A stretch of 64,000 nt of DNA from Ferrovaceae bacterium (GCA_027449685.1 DAIDLC010000002.1:1-64000), one strand, 5' to 3'. Positions 1-8,128 are shown, counted from the stretch's first letter. A program made the numbers and translations. The notes: generated by a model from the letters alone, not told the origin.

Positions 1-71
1 CGAAACGCCGCCGCGACACGCTGCGCGCGCAGGTCGTGGGGTTGGGCGATATCGATGGGCGCATCAGTCAT
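1..71 (-). CDS. Partial ORF of unknown function at the left edge
   Basis: An ATG at 71-69 opens a frame running off the window edge ([18 protein letters not shown] and a few more residues). The ATG overlaps the TGA that closes the tuf-derived frame, as in a normal translationally coupled gene pair. The stretch is visibly richer in G+C than the rest of the window. It lies beyond the point where tuf stops resembling EF-Tu, so it may come from another genome or contig joined here. I do not recognise the protein. Confidence 0.3.
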   Translation of the reverse strand, partial: MTDAPIDIAQPHDLRAQRVAAAF

Positions 72-283
72 GCGGTCGTGGCGCGCGCGTGCGCAGCGCG
101 CAGCTCCTGCGCCTTCTCCTCCGGCGCCGAATCAATCTGATCGTAACTCTTCGCCTCACCACCAAACTTCTTCGCCAGCACCTTCGTCATCGCCGCAGTC
201 AAAGTCGTCTTGCCATGGTCTACGTGCCCAATCGTCCCCACGTTTACATGGGGCTTCGTCCGTTCAAACTTGCCTTTTGCCAT
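68..283 (-). CDS. tuf: Elongation factor Tu, N-terminal fragment with aberrant tail
   Basis: The GTPase that delivers aminoacyl-tRNA to the ribosome. The ATG at 283 follows an AAGGA ribosome site. Residues 1-58 are classic EF-Tu, with the P-loop GHVDHGKT at about 20-27 and APEEKA at 53-58. EF-Tu should continue RGITI, but from codon 59 (near position 109) the frame reads [13 protein letters not shown] and stops at 68. The G2-G4 motifs and domains 2 and 3 are therefore missing. The upstream Tyr-Gly-Thr tRNA genes mark the classical tufB locus. The break is abrupt and the following sequence differs in composition, which fits an assembly chimera better than a decayed gene. Confidence 0.9.
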   Translation of the reverse strand: MAKGKFERTKPHVNVGTIGHVDHGKTTLTAAMTKVLAKKFGGEAKSYDQIDSAPEEKAQELRAAHARATTA

Positions 284-336
284 ATCGATGTCCTTGAAAG
301 TACTCAGCTTGCGCCGCTGATGGTCGTTTAAGTGTT

Positions 337-411
<75 letters not shown>

Positions 412-433
412 CTTGCTTTCACCGCATTCTGCC

Positions 434-507
434 TGGAGCGGGTGAAGGGAATCGAACCCTCGTCGTAAGCTTGGAAGGCTTCTGCTCTACCATTGAGCTA
501 CACCCGC
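434..507 (-). tRNA. tRNA-Gly (anticodon TCC)
   Basis: 74 nt with acceptor GCGGGTG/CACCCGC, anticodon loop CTTCCAA (TCC), T-loop TTCGATT and an encoded CCA. It differs at only about four positions from the tRNA-Gly(CCC) at 48273-48346, so the two are recent paralogues. Confidence 0.96.
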
Positions 508-547
508 GTAAATCCTAAAAACACTTTGTTCAATCATGCAAAAAGCA

Positions 548-632
<85 letters not shown>

Positions 633-646
633 AAAACGAACCCGTG

Positions 647-676
647 ATTATGGACAAGAAAGCCCGTGCCTGTCAA
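647..676 (-). promoter_or_regulatory. Promoter of the tRNA-Tyr-Gly-Thr-tuf operon
   Basis: On the minus strand a perfect -35 TTGACA (676-671) is followed after 18 bp by CATAAT (652-647). The predicted start lies a few bases upstream of the tRNA-Tyr 5' end, with a GC-rich discriminator as in stringently controlled tRNA promoters. Confidence 0.8.
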
Positions 677-711
677 TGCCATTGTCACTTTTCCAAGGGA
701 ATATCACGGTT

Positions 712-1320
712 TTATTTTGCATCATCGGGCGCTTCCCGGGCTATCGCGGAGCCTGTTGCGTTCTGTAAACCCTCGCGAGTCACCGGTTTGTTGTGGCGAA
801 ACACCCAGGCACTGGCGGCATGGAAGTTGAATCCCATACCCGCCAGCGACCCCAGGGCGACGGCCACTTCCGGGTAGCGATACAGCCAGGGCAGCGTGCT
901 GATGCCCACCCCATACACCCCGTTATTGATGACGGCACCCAGTGCGTTGGCACTGACATAGCGCCCCCATTCCTGCAATAATGACCAGTATCTGGAGAGG
1001 CTCCGGGCCCTCGGGCCGAGCGGATTCGGGACCCTACGACGGGCAACAAAGGTATAGTACCGATTGACCCACCAAGTGGTGCAGACCGCCAACAAAAAGC
1101 TGCCGGGCTTGGCCTGGTAAGGGCTCCAACCAAAATAGCGGATTTGCATCCCCAAGGTGATGGCGTCTACGGCAAAGCCTATAATGCCTGCGAGCGCAAA
1201 GCGCAATACCTCCCGCTTATCGACCATCAACCGTATTTTTGCTCGCATCGCCTGGGGTTCTGTGGGTTTGATTAGGACCGGAATCTGCTGCAAAATCGTA
1301 TCACACGGAGTTTGTTGCAT
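712..1320 (-). CDS. GtrA-like membrane protein
   Basis: A small multispanning inner-membrane protein of the GtrA family, thought to help flip or supply polyprenyl-phosphate-linked sugars to a partner glycosyltransferase. Four hydrophobic segments are visible, starting around LRFALAGIIGFAVDAI, with the family-like FLLAVCTTWWVNRYYTF near the middle. About 202 aa from ATG 1320, which has a GAGG ribosome site upstream. Internal ATGs at 1248 and 1227 lack one but would give a length closer to typical GtrA (130-150 aa). The GT2 gene diverges from the same CATG, which fits a flippase/transferase pair. The exact sugar and acceptor are unknown. Confidence 0.8.
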   Translation of the reverse strand: MQQTPCDTILQQIPVLIKPTEPQAMRAKIRLMVDKREVLRFALAGIIGFAVDAITLGMQIRYFGWSPYQAKPGSFLLAVCTTWWVNRYYTFVARRRVPNPLGPRARSLSRYWSLLQEWGRYVSANALGAVINNGVYGVGISTLPWLYRYPEVAVALGSLAGMGFNFHAASAWVFRHNKPVTREGLQNATGSAIAREAPDDAK

Positions 1321-2446
1321 GGGCCATACCTCGTCTACCCCCACAGGCCAAGCGCTTGTCACCCCTTCGCCCGCACTTCAGGCAAGCTGCGTCCAGGCTG
1401 ACACGCCCCCTTTACCTGCATTCCCTGCAGGGGCGGGCTCCGATCTGCGCCAACCAGACCTGAGCACTGGCCCAACGGTCTCGTTGATTGTTCCCATGCA
1501 TAACGAGGCCGAAAACGTCACCGCCCTCTACCAACGCATTTGCGCCACTCTGGACCCGCTTCGGGAAACCTGGGAGATGGTCTGTGTCAACGACGGCAGC
1601 ACCGATGACACGCTCCTGCAGTTACTGGCCCTTCAAGACCGCGACCCCCGTCTTTCCATTCTCGATTTGTCTCGCAAGTTTGGTAAAGAAGCGGCGCTAA
1701 CCGCCGGTTTGAACGAAGCCCGTGGCGCCGTGGCCATTCCTCTGGACGCTGATTTACAAGACCCCCCGGAATTGATTCCGCAGTTACTCGCCCGTTGGCG
1801 CGAGGGATACGAAGTGGTTTTGGCTACTCGGCATCAACGGGAGGCAGACTCGTGGTTGAAGCGCACCAGCGCTTTCCTGTTTTACCGCGTCATGAACCAT
1901 CTCAGCGAGGTTCCCATTCCCTCCGATACGGGAGACTTTCGTCTCATGTCACGCACGGTTATCGACGCCCTGAAACAACTGCCCGAACGTCGGCGCTTCA
2001 TGAAAGGCCTGTTTGCCTGGGTGGGTTTCAAAACCACAGAAGTCTGTTACCAGCGCCCGGCCCGCCACGCAGGACACTCCCATTTCAGCCTGTGGCGTCT
2101 GTGGAATTTTGCCCTGGAAGGCATCACCTCCTTCAGCCAGGCCCCCTTGCGCCTGGCTTCCTATCTGGGACTGGCGGTCTCGCTCATGGCTTTTCTGTAT
2201 GCGCTCAAGATCATTCTGGACACCCTCCTGTTTGGAAACCCGGTCAAAGGCTACCCTTCCCTGATGGTGGCCATTCTGTTTTTTGCGGGCGTACAACTCA
2301 TGGCCCTCGGGGTTTTGGGAGAGTACTTGGGACGACTGTACGAAGAGAGCAAGCAACGCCCCATCTATCTCATTCGTCAGCGTTACTTGGGAACCCCCCA
2401 ACACCTCACCGCAGAAGCAGTAAGACCCAACGTTGCAGAGAAGTAA
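1319..2446 (+). CDS. GT2 family polyprenyl-phosphate glycosyltransferase
   Basis: Likely transfers a sugar from a nucleotide donor to undecaprenyl phosphate on the cytoplasmic face of the membrane (DPM1/GtrB/ArnC-like). The catalytic domain begins VSLIVPMHNEAENV, followed by VNDGSTDDT and the metal-binding DADLQDPPE, then GDFRLMSR. Two C-terminal membrane segments (LGLAVSLMAFLYALKI and LMVAILFFAGVQLMAL) end in an EYLGRLYEE motif typical of the family. About 375 aa from ATG 1319, preceded by CGGAG. The first ~55 residues before the fold are low-complexity, so the true start could be further in. The partner GtrA-like gene is divergent. Confidence 0.88.
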   Translation: MGHTSSTPTGQALVTPSPALQASCVQADTPPLPAFPAGAGSDLRQPDLSTGPTVSLIVPMHNEAENVTALYQRICATLDPLRETWEMVCVNDGSTDDTLLQLLALQDRDPRLSILDLSRKFGKEAALTAGLNEARGAVAIPLDADLQDPPELIPQLLARWREGYEVVLATRHQREADSWLKRTSAFLFYRVMNHLSEVPIPSDTGDFRLMSRTVIDALKQLPERRRFMKGLFAWVGFKTTEVCYQRPARHAGHSHFSLWRLWNFALEGITSFSQAPLRLASYLGLAVSLMAFLYALKIILDTLLFGNPVKGYPSLMVAILFFAGVQLMALGVLGEYLGRLYEESKQRPIYLIRQRYLGTPQHLTAEAVRPNVAEK

Positions 2447-2468
2447 GCGCTCACAACATCCGCCTGGC

Positions 2469-3998
2469 TCAGCTGTCGCTCACGCTCACCCGATTGCGCC
2501 CCCCGTGTTTGGCGTGATACATGGCCTGGTCGGCACGCTGCAAGGCACTGTCGATGTGCTGGTCCGAAACCAATACCTTGGCCACTCCAATGGAAATGGT
2601 CACCTGCAAGGGAGCTTCCGTGGCACCCTCCAGGGTGATCTGCTCGGCCGCAATGCTGCGCCTCAATCTTTCCGCTGCCTCCCAGGCGCTGCGGGTGCTG
2701 GTTTCCGGCATCAGGATGGCAAACTCCTCACCCCCGATGCGCCCCAGGATATCCACGGCGCGCAAATGGCGCCGGCAGACCTCACCGATGCGTTTGAGCA
2801 CCTCGTCTCCCCGCTGGTGACCAAAGGCATCATTGACCGATTTGAAATGATCCACATCGAACATGAGCAGTGCAGGCAGCCGATCAAAGCGCTTGGCGCG
2901 GGCCAACTCCTTGTTACTTAGAGCCAGAAAGTGGCGCAAGTTGAACAATCCCGTCAGGGCATCCGTTTGGGACAGATGGGTCAGCTCCATTTCCAGCTCG
3001 TAATGACGCGTCATGTCGGTTCCCAAACCCAGTAGATAGGCCTTGCCATCCAACTCGGTGCGAGCCCCCGTAAAATGATAGGGGATGGCATCTCCCGACT
3101 TTAACCGCAGCCGTGCCTCTACCCAGGTATGCCCGGATTCAAAACCTTCCTTGAGCTTTTGCTGGACCAAGGGAACATCTTCTGGAACAAACAGGTCCTG
3201 TACGCTCATCTGCTCCAGTTCCACTTGGGAAAAACCGGTAACACTCCCCAGCAAGGGATTCACCTGCCGAAATTTTCCTGCAGGGTCGATCATGTAGAAA
3301 ATCCCGGGGAGGCTTTTGATGATGGTGATCAATACCTGATTTTGCTGAAGCAATTTGACTTCTGTTTTTTTGCGACGCATCACCTCCTCGTCCAGTCGAT
3401 ACTTGACGCTCAGTAAATCCTGGGCACGCAGGGTGAGAGTGTCATAGAGGTGGTCCACGGCGAGCAACAGGGCTTTACCCGTATGGCGCATGGCGTTTTT
3501 TTCTGCCGCCAGGGCTGCCTTCGGACTTTCTCCTGCCTGCATCAGCTTAAGGCCACGGGCCATGGGCACATCGACCCCTACAATATGGTTGATCAGCCAC
3601 TTGGAGAGGAACCCGAGAAGATGCGCTATAGTCTCAGTGGGATTGACGTGCGCCTCCATGGTCAAGCGTTCCATTTGCCGCACGAAGGAACGGTGTACCT
3701 GTCGGTGGGATTGCTCACGCGCGGGATCGAAGGAAAAAGCCTTCATGAGCCCTTCCTCGGTCCCAAAATGAATCTGGATGTAGGCGCGCAGTTCATCGAC
3801 GACCCCGAAGAATTCCTGGGGCCGGGGATCCCACTGCTCAGTCTCGATCAACATCTGGTTCAACTGGTTGACCATGTTCAGAAGGCGCTGATGTTGCGCG
3901 TCCAATTCAGGAATATCGGTCTTGAACAAGGGCCCCCAGACAAACAGATCGATTGTCTGGGCGGAGGAGGGCGGTTGCCGGTTTGAAGGGATGGACAT
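2469..3998 (-). CDS. Hemerythrin-PAS-GGDEF diguanylate cyclase
   Basis: About 509 aa, predicted cytoplasmic and likely to make c-di-GMP in response to oxygen or redox state. The N-terminal bacteriohemerythrin domain keeps all seven di-iron ligands: H36, H77, E81, H98, H102, H138 and D143. A helical linker and a PAS domain (around SLPGIFYMIDPAGKF) follow, then GGDEF with active-site GGEEF and an inhibitory RxxD (RAVD) just upstream. ATG 3998 is chosen because the fold starts soon after; the ribosome site is weak. Only 28 bp separate it from the divergent gnd. The iron-oxygen role is family knowledge; the link to carbon metabolism is inference. Confidence 0.9.
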   Translation of the reverse strand: MSIPSNRQPPSSAQTIDLFVWGPLFKTDIPELDAQHQRLLNMVNQLNQMLIETEQWDPRPQEFFGVVDELRAYIQIHFGTEEGLMKAFSFDPAREQSHRQVHRSFVRQMERLTMEAHVNPTETIAHLLGFLSKWLINHIVGVDVPMARGLKLMQAGESPKAALAAEKNAMRHTGKALLLAVDHLYDTLTLRAQDLLSVKYRLDEEVMRRKKTEVKLLQQNQVLITIIKSLPGIFYMIDPAGKFRQVNPLLGSVTGFSQVELEQMSVQDLFVPEDVPLVQQKLKEGFESGHTWVEARLRLKSGDAIPYHFTGARTELDGKAYLLGLGTDMTRHYELEMELTHLSQTDALTGLFNLRHFLALSNKELARAKRFDRLPALLMFDVDHFKSVNDAFGHQRGDEVLKRIGEVCRRHLRAVDILGRIGGEEFAILMPETSTRSAWEAAERLRRSIAAEQITLEGATEAPLQVTISIGVAKVLVSDQHIDSALQRADQAMYHAKHGGRNRVSVSDS

Positions 3999-4026
3999 AG
4001 GATCATCATAATCATAGGGGAAGGAA

Positions 4027-4938
4027 ATGGAAATAGGCCTGATCGGTTTGGGAAAGATGGGAGGAAACATGGCCACCCGCCTGTGTCGGGGTGGAGTCCG
4101 TGTGGTGGGATTCGATCGCTCACCGGAGGTTGTCTCCACCTTGGTTCAGAGCGCAGGAATATTGCCTGCCAACTCGCTGGAAGCGTTGTTAGCTCAACTT
4201 GCCCCCCCGAGGGTCGTGTGGCTCATGCTTCCCAGCGGCGCGGTGACAGAAGCGCAAATTCAGGCCCTCATCCCCTTGCTGCAGAAGGGTGACGTCATCG
4301 TGGACGGTGGAAATTCCAATTATCATGACAGCGAGCGTCGCGCTGCCTTGCTGGCCCCCCACGGCATTGGCTTTGCCGATGCCGGCACGTCGGGCGGTGT
4401 ATGGGGCCTGGAGAATGGGTATTGTCTGATGGTGGGTGCCACAAAGCTCGTCTTTGAACAGATTGCTCCCTTCATTCGGGTACTAGCCCCGGCCCCCGAT
4501 CGGGGATGGGCCCATGTGGGCCCGGTGGGGGCAGGACATTTTGTAAAAATGGTTCACAATGGCATCGAGTACGGCATGATGCAGTCTTTGGCGGAAGGGC
4601 TCTCTCTGCTCCAGGGAAAACAGCAATTTGCCCTGGATTTGGCGCAGATCACTGCCTTATGGCGCGAGGGTTCGGTGGTACGCAGCTGGTTGCTGGATCT
4701 GACCGCCCAAGGCTTGATCGCCGACCCCGCTTTGCAGCATGTGGCTCCCTACGTGGCCGATTCGGGCGAAGGTCGCTGGAGCGCGATCGAGGCCATCGAC
4801 CAAGGTCTGGCAACGCCTGTCCTGTCCTTGGCCCTGCAAATGCGTTTTCAAAGTCAGGATCAAACCGGCTTTGGCTTCAGGCTGTTATCCATGATGCGCA
4901 ATGCCTTCGGGGGTCATGCCCTGCGAGAACTCCCATGA
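4027..4938 (+). CDS. gnd: 6-phosphogluconate dehydrogenase, short decarboxylating type
   Basis: Oxidises 6-phosphogluconate to ribulose 5-phosphate and CO2. At 303 aa it is the short bacterial (YqeC/GndA-like) form rather than the ~470-aa form. The Rossmann motif GLIGLGKMGGNMA opens the protein. Substrate-site motifs GGNSNYHDS, GTSGGVWGLENGY and GHFVKMVHNGIEYGMMQ are present. The first beta strand ends in VVGFDRS: an acidic Asp rather than the Arg/Thr of NADP enzymes suggests NAD preference (inference). An AGGGGAAGGA site precedes ATG 4027. Its stop overlaps zwf (ATGA), so the two are translationally coupled. Confidence 0.93.
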   Translation: MEIGLIGLGKMGGNMATRLCRGGVRVVGFDRSPEVVSTLVQSAGILPANSLEALLAQLAPPRVVWLMLPSGAVTEAQIQALIPLLQKGDVIVDGGNSNYHDSERRAALLAPHGIGFADAGTSGGVWGLENGYCLMVGATKLVFEQIAPFIRVLAPAPDRGWAHVGPVGAGHFVKMVHNGIEYGMMQSLAEGLSLLQGKQQFALDLAQITALWREGSVVRSWLLDLTAQGLIADPALQHVAPYVADSGEGRWSAIEAIDQGLATPVLSLALQMRFQSQDQTGFGFRLLSMMRNAFGGHALRELP

Positions 4939-6440
4939 AAACGCTCGAACCCTGCACGCTGGTCATCTTTGGAGCACGGGGCAACCTGGCGCGGCGCAAA
5001 CTCATTCCCGCCTTGTACGAACTGGAAGGCAGCGCGCGACTGCCGGAGCAAATGGCCATTCTTGCCTCGGGACTGGAAGCCTTGACGCGCGAAGCCTGGC
5101 AAGAGGAAGTCCGACAACTGTTGGCAGGACATGCCCACGCTGAGGCTGGATCGGCTCAGCTCAACCATTTTTGCCAGCGCTTGCATTACCATCAAATAAA
5201 CCCCTCCGATCCCCAAAGTTATCAGGCCCTGCAAGACAAACTGGAACACGCCGAGACCTTCCCAGCACACCGCATTTTCTATATGGCCGTTCGCCCCGCG
5301 GATTACCCCGGCATTGTGGAACATCTGGGTCACGCCGGACTCTTGGATCAACGGGGAGGCTGGCGCCGGATCGTGTTAGAAAAACCCTTTGGATATGATC
5401 TGCTCAGCGCCCAAATTCTTCAGGCCGGTTTGCATCGACATCTGGACGAACAGCAAATTTTTCGCATCGATCATTATCTGGGGAAGGGCACGGTGCAAAA
5501 CGTCATGGTCTTTCGTTTTGCCAACCTGCTCTTGGAGCCCCTTTGGAATCAGCATTATATCGACCACGTACAGATCACTCATTCGGAAACCCTGGGTGTA
5601 GAGGGGCGTGCCGATTATTACGAAGGCGCCGGTGCCTTGCGCGATATGGTGCAAAGTCACTTATTGCAGCTCCTCACCCTGGTGGCCATGGAGCCCCCCG
5701 TTTCGCTGACGGCTGAACACCTGCGGGATGAAAAGGTCAAGGTTCTCAAATCGATCCGCCCCATTACGCAAAACGCTGTACATGCGCACGCCTTTCGGGG
5801 CCAGTACGAACGGGGTGTCAGTGCCGGGCAGTCCGTGCCGGGGTATCTGGAAGAGCCCGGTGTGGCCTCCGACAGCACCACCGAAACTTACGCCGCCCTA
5901 AAGCTCTACATCGACAACTGGCGTTGGTCAGGTGTGCCTTTTTATCTGCGCACCGGAAAACGTCTGGCGGAAAACAGCTCGGCCGTCTATATCCGCTTCA
6001 AATCCCCTCCCCAGGATCTGTTGCGCGCGGCCCGTCATGGCCCCCCTCAACCCAATTGGATCATGCTGGGTATTCAACCCAACGATTCCTTGCGCATGGA
6101 AATGCAGGTGAAAATGCCCGGACTGGATTTGCAAACCCGCACCATCAGTCTGGACGCTACATATCACCAGGGTTCTGAAGCCGACTATGATGCCTACGAA
6201 GAACTGTTACTCGACGTCATGCAAGGAGACCACTCGCTGTTTTTGCGCATCGATGAAATCGAAGCCGCCTGGCGCGTGGTGGATCCGGTTTTGAAAGTGT
6301 GGTCCATGGAACGGGAGTTCATCAACACTTACCCGGCCGGCAGCTGGGGCCCTCGTGGCACCTACCGCCTGTTCTCCCACGAAGATCAGTTTTGGCGCCA
6401 TTCCCTGGACCCGGAAGGGGCCAATCTTCAACCCTATTGA
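4935..6440 (+). CDS. zwf: Glucose-6-phosphate 1-dehydrogenase
   Basis: First step of the oxidative pentose phosphate pathway, converting glucose 6-phosphate to 6-phosphogluconolactone with NAD(P)H formed. 501 aa, usual length. The active-site RIDHYLGKGTVQN with the catalytic His, the EKPFGYD motif, and VPFYLRTGKRL are intact. The nucleotide-binding motif reads FGARGNLARRK, where most homologues have GASGDL; both the Ser-to-Arg and Asp-to-Asn changes lie at the cofactor loop. The start ATG 4935 overlaps the gnd stop. pgl follows directly, so the three enzymes form one operon. Confidence 0.96.
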   Translation: MKTLEPCTLVIFGARGNLARRKLIPALYELEGSARLPEQMAILASGLEALTREAWQEEVRQLLAGHAHAEAGSAQLNHFCQRLHYHQINPSDPQSYQALQDKLEHAETFPAHRIFYMAVRPADYPGIVEHLGHAGLLDQRGGWRRIVLEKPFGYDLLSAQILQAGLHRHLDEQQIFRIDHYLGKGTVQNVMVFRFANLLLEPLWNQHYIDHVQITHSETLGVEGRADYYEGAGALRDMVQSHLLQLLTLVAMEPPVSLTAEHLRDEKVKVLKSIRPITQNAVHAHAFRGQYERGVSAGQSVPGYLEEPGVASDSTTETYAALKLYIDNWRWSGVPFYLRTGKRLAENSSAVYIRFKSPPQDLLRAARHGPPQPNWIMLGIQPNDSLRMEMQVKMPGLDLQTRTISLDATYHQGSEADYDAYEELLLDVMQGDHSLFLRIDEIEAAWRVVDPVLKVWSMEREFINTYPAGSWGPRGTYRLFSHEDQFWRHSLDPEGANLQPY

Positions 6441-6453
6441 CCATTTCGCGCCC

Positions 6454-7170
6454 ATGAGCTCGTTCTCCGAACACACTCCGCAGGCGATGGCTAGCTGTTT
6501 TCATACCGTCCACGTGTTCGATTCACCTGCATTGCTGGCTCGTGCGGCCGCCAGGCGCATTGCGTTACTGGCCCAGCGCGCTGCGCGTACCCAACCGTTT
6601 CTGCGCATCGCCCTGGCTGGTGGAACAACCCCGCAAGCTTGTTACCAGGCGCTGCGGGAAGAACGACTGGACTGGTCCCGCATTCATATCTACTTTGGGG
6701 ATGAGCGCTGCCTGCCCACGTCAAACCCCCAGCGCAATGATCGAATGGCGGCCCTAAGCCTGTTGGATCATGTACCGATTCCAGAGCAGCAGATTCATCG
6801 GATTCCAGCGCAGCAGGGAGCCGTTCTTGCCGCCCTGGATTACGCCGCTTGTCTGCAGCACGCGGGACCACTGGATCTGATCCTATTGGGCATGGGCGAA
6901 GATGGGCATACCGCCAGTCTGTTTCCGGGGCTTGTCGACCCCGGGGAACAACGGCTGGTGATTCCGGTGTTGCAGGCGCCCAAGCCCCCTTCGGAGCGGG
7001 TATCCCTGGGGCCGGCGGCTCTTTTGGCAGCACGGCAAGTATTTTTTTTGGTGGCCGGCCCAGCCAAGCATGCGGCGCTACAGCGCTTGCGACGGGGTGC
7101 GTCCCTCCCACCACAGCAATTCAAGCTGGCACACTGGTATGTGGACCGAGCCGCCTGGCATGGGGTATAG
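6454..7170 (+). CDS. pgl: 6-phosphogluconolactonase
   Basis: Hydrolyses 6-phosphogluconolactone, linking Zwf to Gnd. About 239 aa. Family motifs: LAGGTTPQACYQAL near the N-terminus, HIYFGDERCLP, DLILLGMGEDGHTASLFPG, and the C-terminal FLVAGPAKHAAL. Start ATG 6454 is 13 bp after zwf; ATG 6487 would shorten it by 11 residues, and neither has a strong ribosome site. It is the last gene of gnd-zwf-pgl; the next genes (mazEF) have their own promoter. Confidence 0.93.
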   Translation: MSSFSEHTPQAMASCFHTVHVFDSPALLARAAARRIALLAQRAARTQPFLRIALAGGTTPQACYQALREERLDWSRIHIYFGDERCLPTSNPQRNDRMAALSLLDHVPIPEQQIHRIPAQQGAVLAALDYAACLQHAGPLDLILLGMGEDGHTASLFPGLVDPGEQRLVIPVLQAPKPPSERVSLGPAALLAARQVFFLVAGPAKHAALQRLRRGASLPPQQFKLAHWYVDRAAWHGV

Positions 7171-7279
7171 CCGGAACGGTATTTGGGTTACCAGAACACG
7201 GCGGCGCGGCGGTGGAGCAAAGCGATCGAGATGATGGTGGCGCAACTGAATGCTGGCCTGCTTTCGTGAGAAAAGAGGC

Positions 7280-7320
7280 TTGCATATCCTCGCTGGCGTA
7301 TCTACAATGTAGAAACGCCA
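7280..7320 (+). promoter_or_regulatory. mazEF promoter with palindromic operator
   Basis: -35 TTGCAT (7280-7285) and -10 TACAAT (7303-7308) are separated by exactly 17 bp. A 27-bp near-perfect palindrome (7294-7320, 12 of 13 arm pairs, core TCTACAATGTAGA) covers the -10 box and start region. This is the expected place for binding by a dimeric MazE/AbrB-fold antitoxin, giving autorepression. The ribosome site AAAGGAGA of the antitoxin begins directly after it. Confidence 0.85.
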
Positions 7321-7334
7321 AAAGGAGATCCGTC

Positions 7335-7577
7335 ATGGAAGCCGTCATTCGCAAATGGGGTAACAGTCCCGCTGTTCGCTTGCCAACCAACGTTTTGAGG
7401 GAGGCAGGTTATCAACTCGAGCAGAAAGTTGACCTGATTGTTTCACGTGGCCGCATCGTCATACAGCCGTCTGAAAAGGTGGAATACGACCTTGATGACC
7501 TCATCAGTGGCATCAACTCGTCCAATGTCCATAACGAGGTGAGCTTCGGATCACCGGTTGGTAACGAGGTACTTTGA
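7335..7577 (+). CDS. MazE/AbrB-type antitoxin
   Basis: An 80-aa protein with a swapped-hairpin AbrB DNA-binding domain: EAVIRKWGNSPAVRLP is the diagnostic N-terminal motif. A short acidic tail (YDLDDLISGI) is likely to block the toxin. It should neutralise the toxin encoded next and repress the operon through the palindrome at 7294-7320. Strong ribosome site AAAGGAGA 6 bp before ATG 7335. The stop TGA overlaps the toxin ATG (TGATG). Close to MazE/ChpBI/PemI; the exact subfamily is not assigned. Confidence 0.93.
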   Translation: MEAVIRKWGNSPAVRLPTNVLREAGYQLEQKVDLIVSRGRIVIQPSEKVEYDLDDLISGINSSNVHNEVSFGSPVGNEVL

Positions 7578-7918
7578 TGCCGCGCGCTTATGTTCCCGAC
7601 ACAGGCGAGGTGGTTTGGCTTGAATTTGATCCTCAGGCTGGGCATGAACAGGCCGGCCACCGACCTGCGTTGGTCATCAGTCCAGCAAGCTACAACGGCA
7701 AAACCGGATTGATGGTGTGCTGCCCGATGTCGACCAAGATCAAGGGGCACCCATTTGAAGTCGTGACGCAGGTCGATAGCGTGGATTGCGCGGTACTTTC
7801 GGATCAAGTGAAATCGCTCGACTGGAAAGTCCGGCGTGCCAAAAAGAAGGCTGTCGTTAGCGAGGATGTCCTGGTGCATGTCAGGGCCAAGATGAAGGCG
7901 TTGTTGCAAATCTCCTGA
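7577..7918 (+). CDS. MazF/PemK-family mRNA-cleaving toxin
   Basis: A 113-aa endoribonuclease of the MazF/PemK/ChpB fold. The first strands carry GEVVWLEFDPQAGHEQAGHRPALVISP, written here as pieces GEVVWLEFDP and GHEQAGHRPALVIS, including the conserved catalytic Arg after GH and the Ser/Thr-rich strand. VLSDQVKSLDW is the usual second conserved block. Start is ATG 7577 in TGATG with the antitoxin; a TTG one codon earlier is possible. Full-length and apparently intact. Its cleavage sequence cannot be predicted. Confidence 0.93.
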   Translation: MPRAYVPDTGEVVWLEFDPQAGHEQAGHRPALVISPASYNGKTGLMVCCPMSTKIKGHPFEVVTQVDSVDCAVLSDQVKSLDWKVRRAKKKAVVSEDVLVHVRAKMKALLQIS

Positions 7919-8032
7919 AGGTAGTTTGCGAATGGCGACCATTTTTCGCGCTCACTGTGAATGGATTGTGAACGGACATAGGGTTTTCGGTGATGAGATG
8001 ACCCGGAGATTATCTTAAGCCATTGTTTTTAT

Positions 8033-8108
8033 TGGTGCCGACAGAAGGAATCGAACCCTCGACCTTCTGATTACAAATCAGCTGCTCTACCATCTGAGCT
8101 ATGCCGGC
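8033..8108 (-). tRNA. tRNA-Thr (anticodon TGT)
   Basis: 76 nt with acceptor GCCGGCA/TGTCGGC, anticodon stem CTGA/TCAG around loop TTTGTAA (TGT), T-loop TTCGATT and an encoded CCA. It stands alone downstream of sspB. The 114 bp between it and mazF hold no feature I can support. Confidence 0.96.
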
Positions 8109-8128
8109 GTGATCAATCGGACGGAATT

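Noticed and set aside
1795-2517. Long alternative frames inside the GT2 gene, and similar long frames antisense to groEL, lysA, spoT and zwf
   Set aside because: They lie wholly within well-supported genes, have no ribosome sites or recognisable domains, and reflect codon bias of the real frame.
7171-7279. Frame linking the end of pgl to the antitoxin
   Set aside because: It has no homology-like content before the antitoxin ATG 7335, which has its own promoter and ribosome site.
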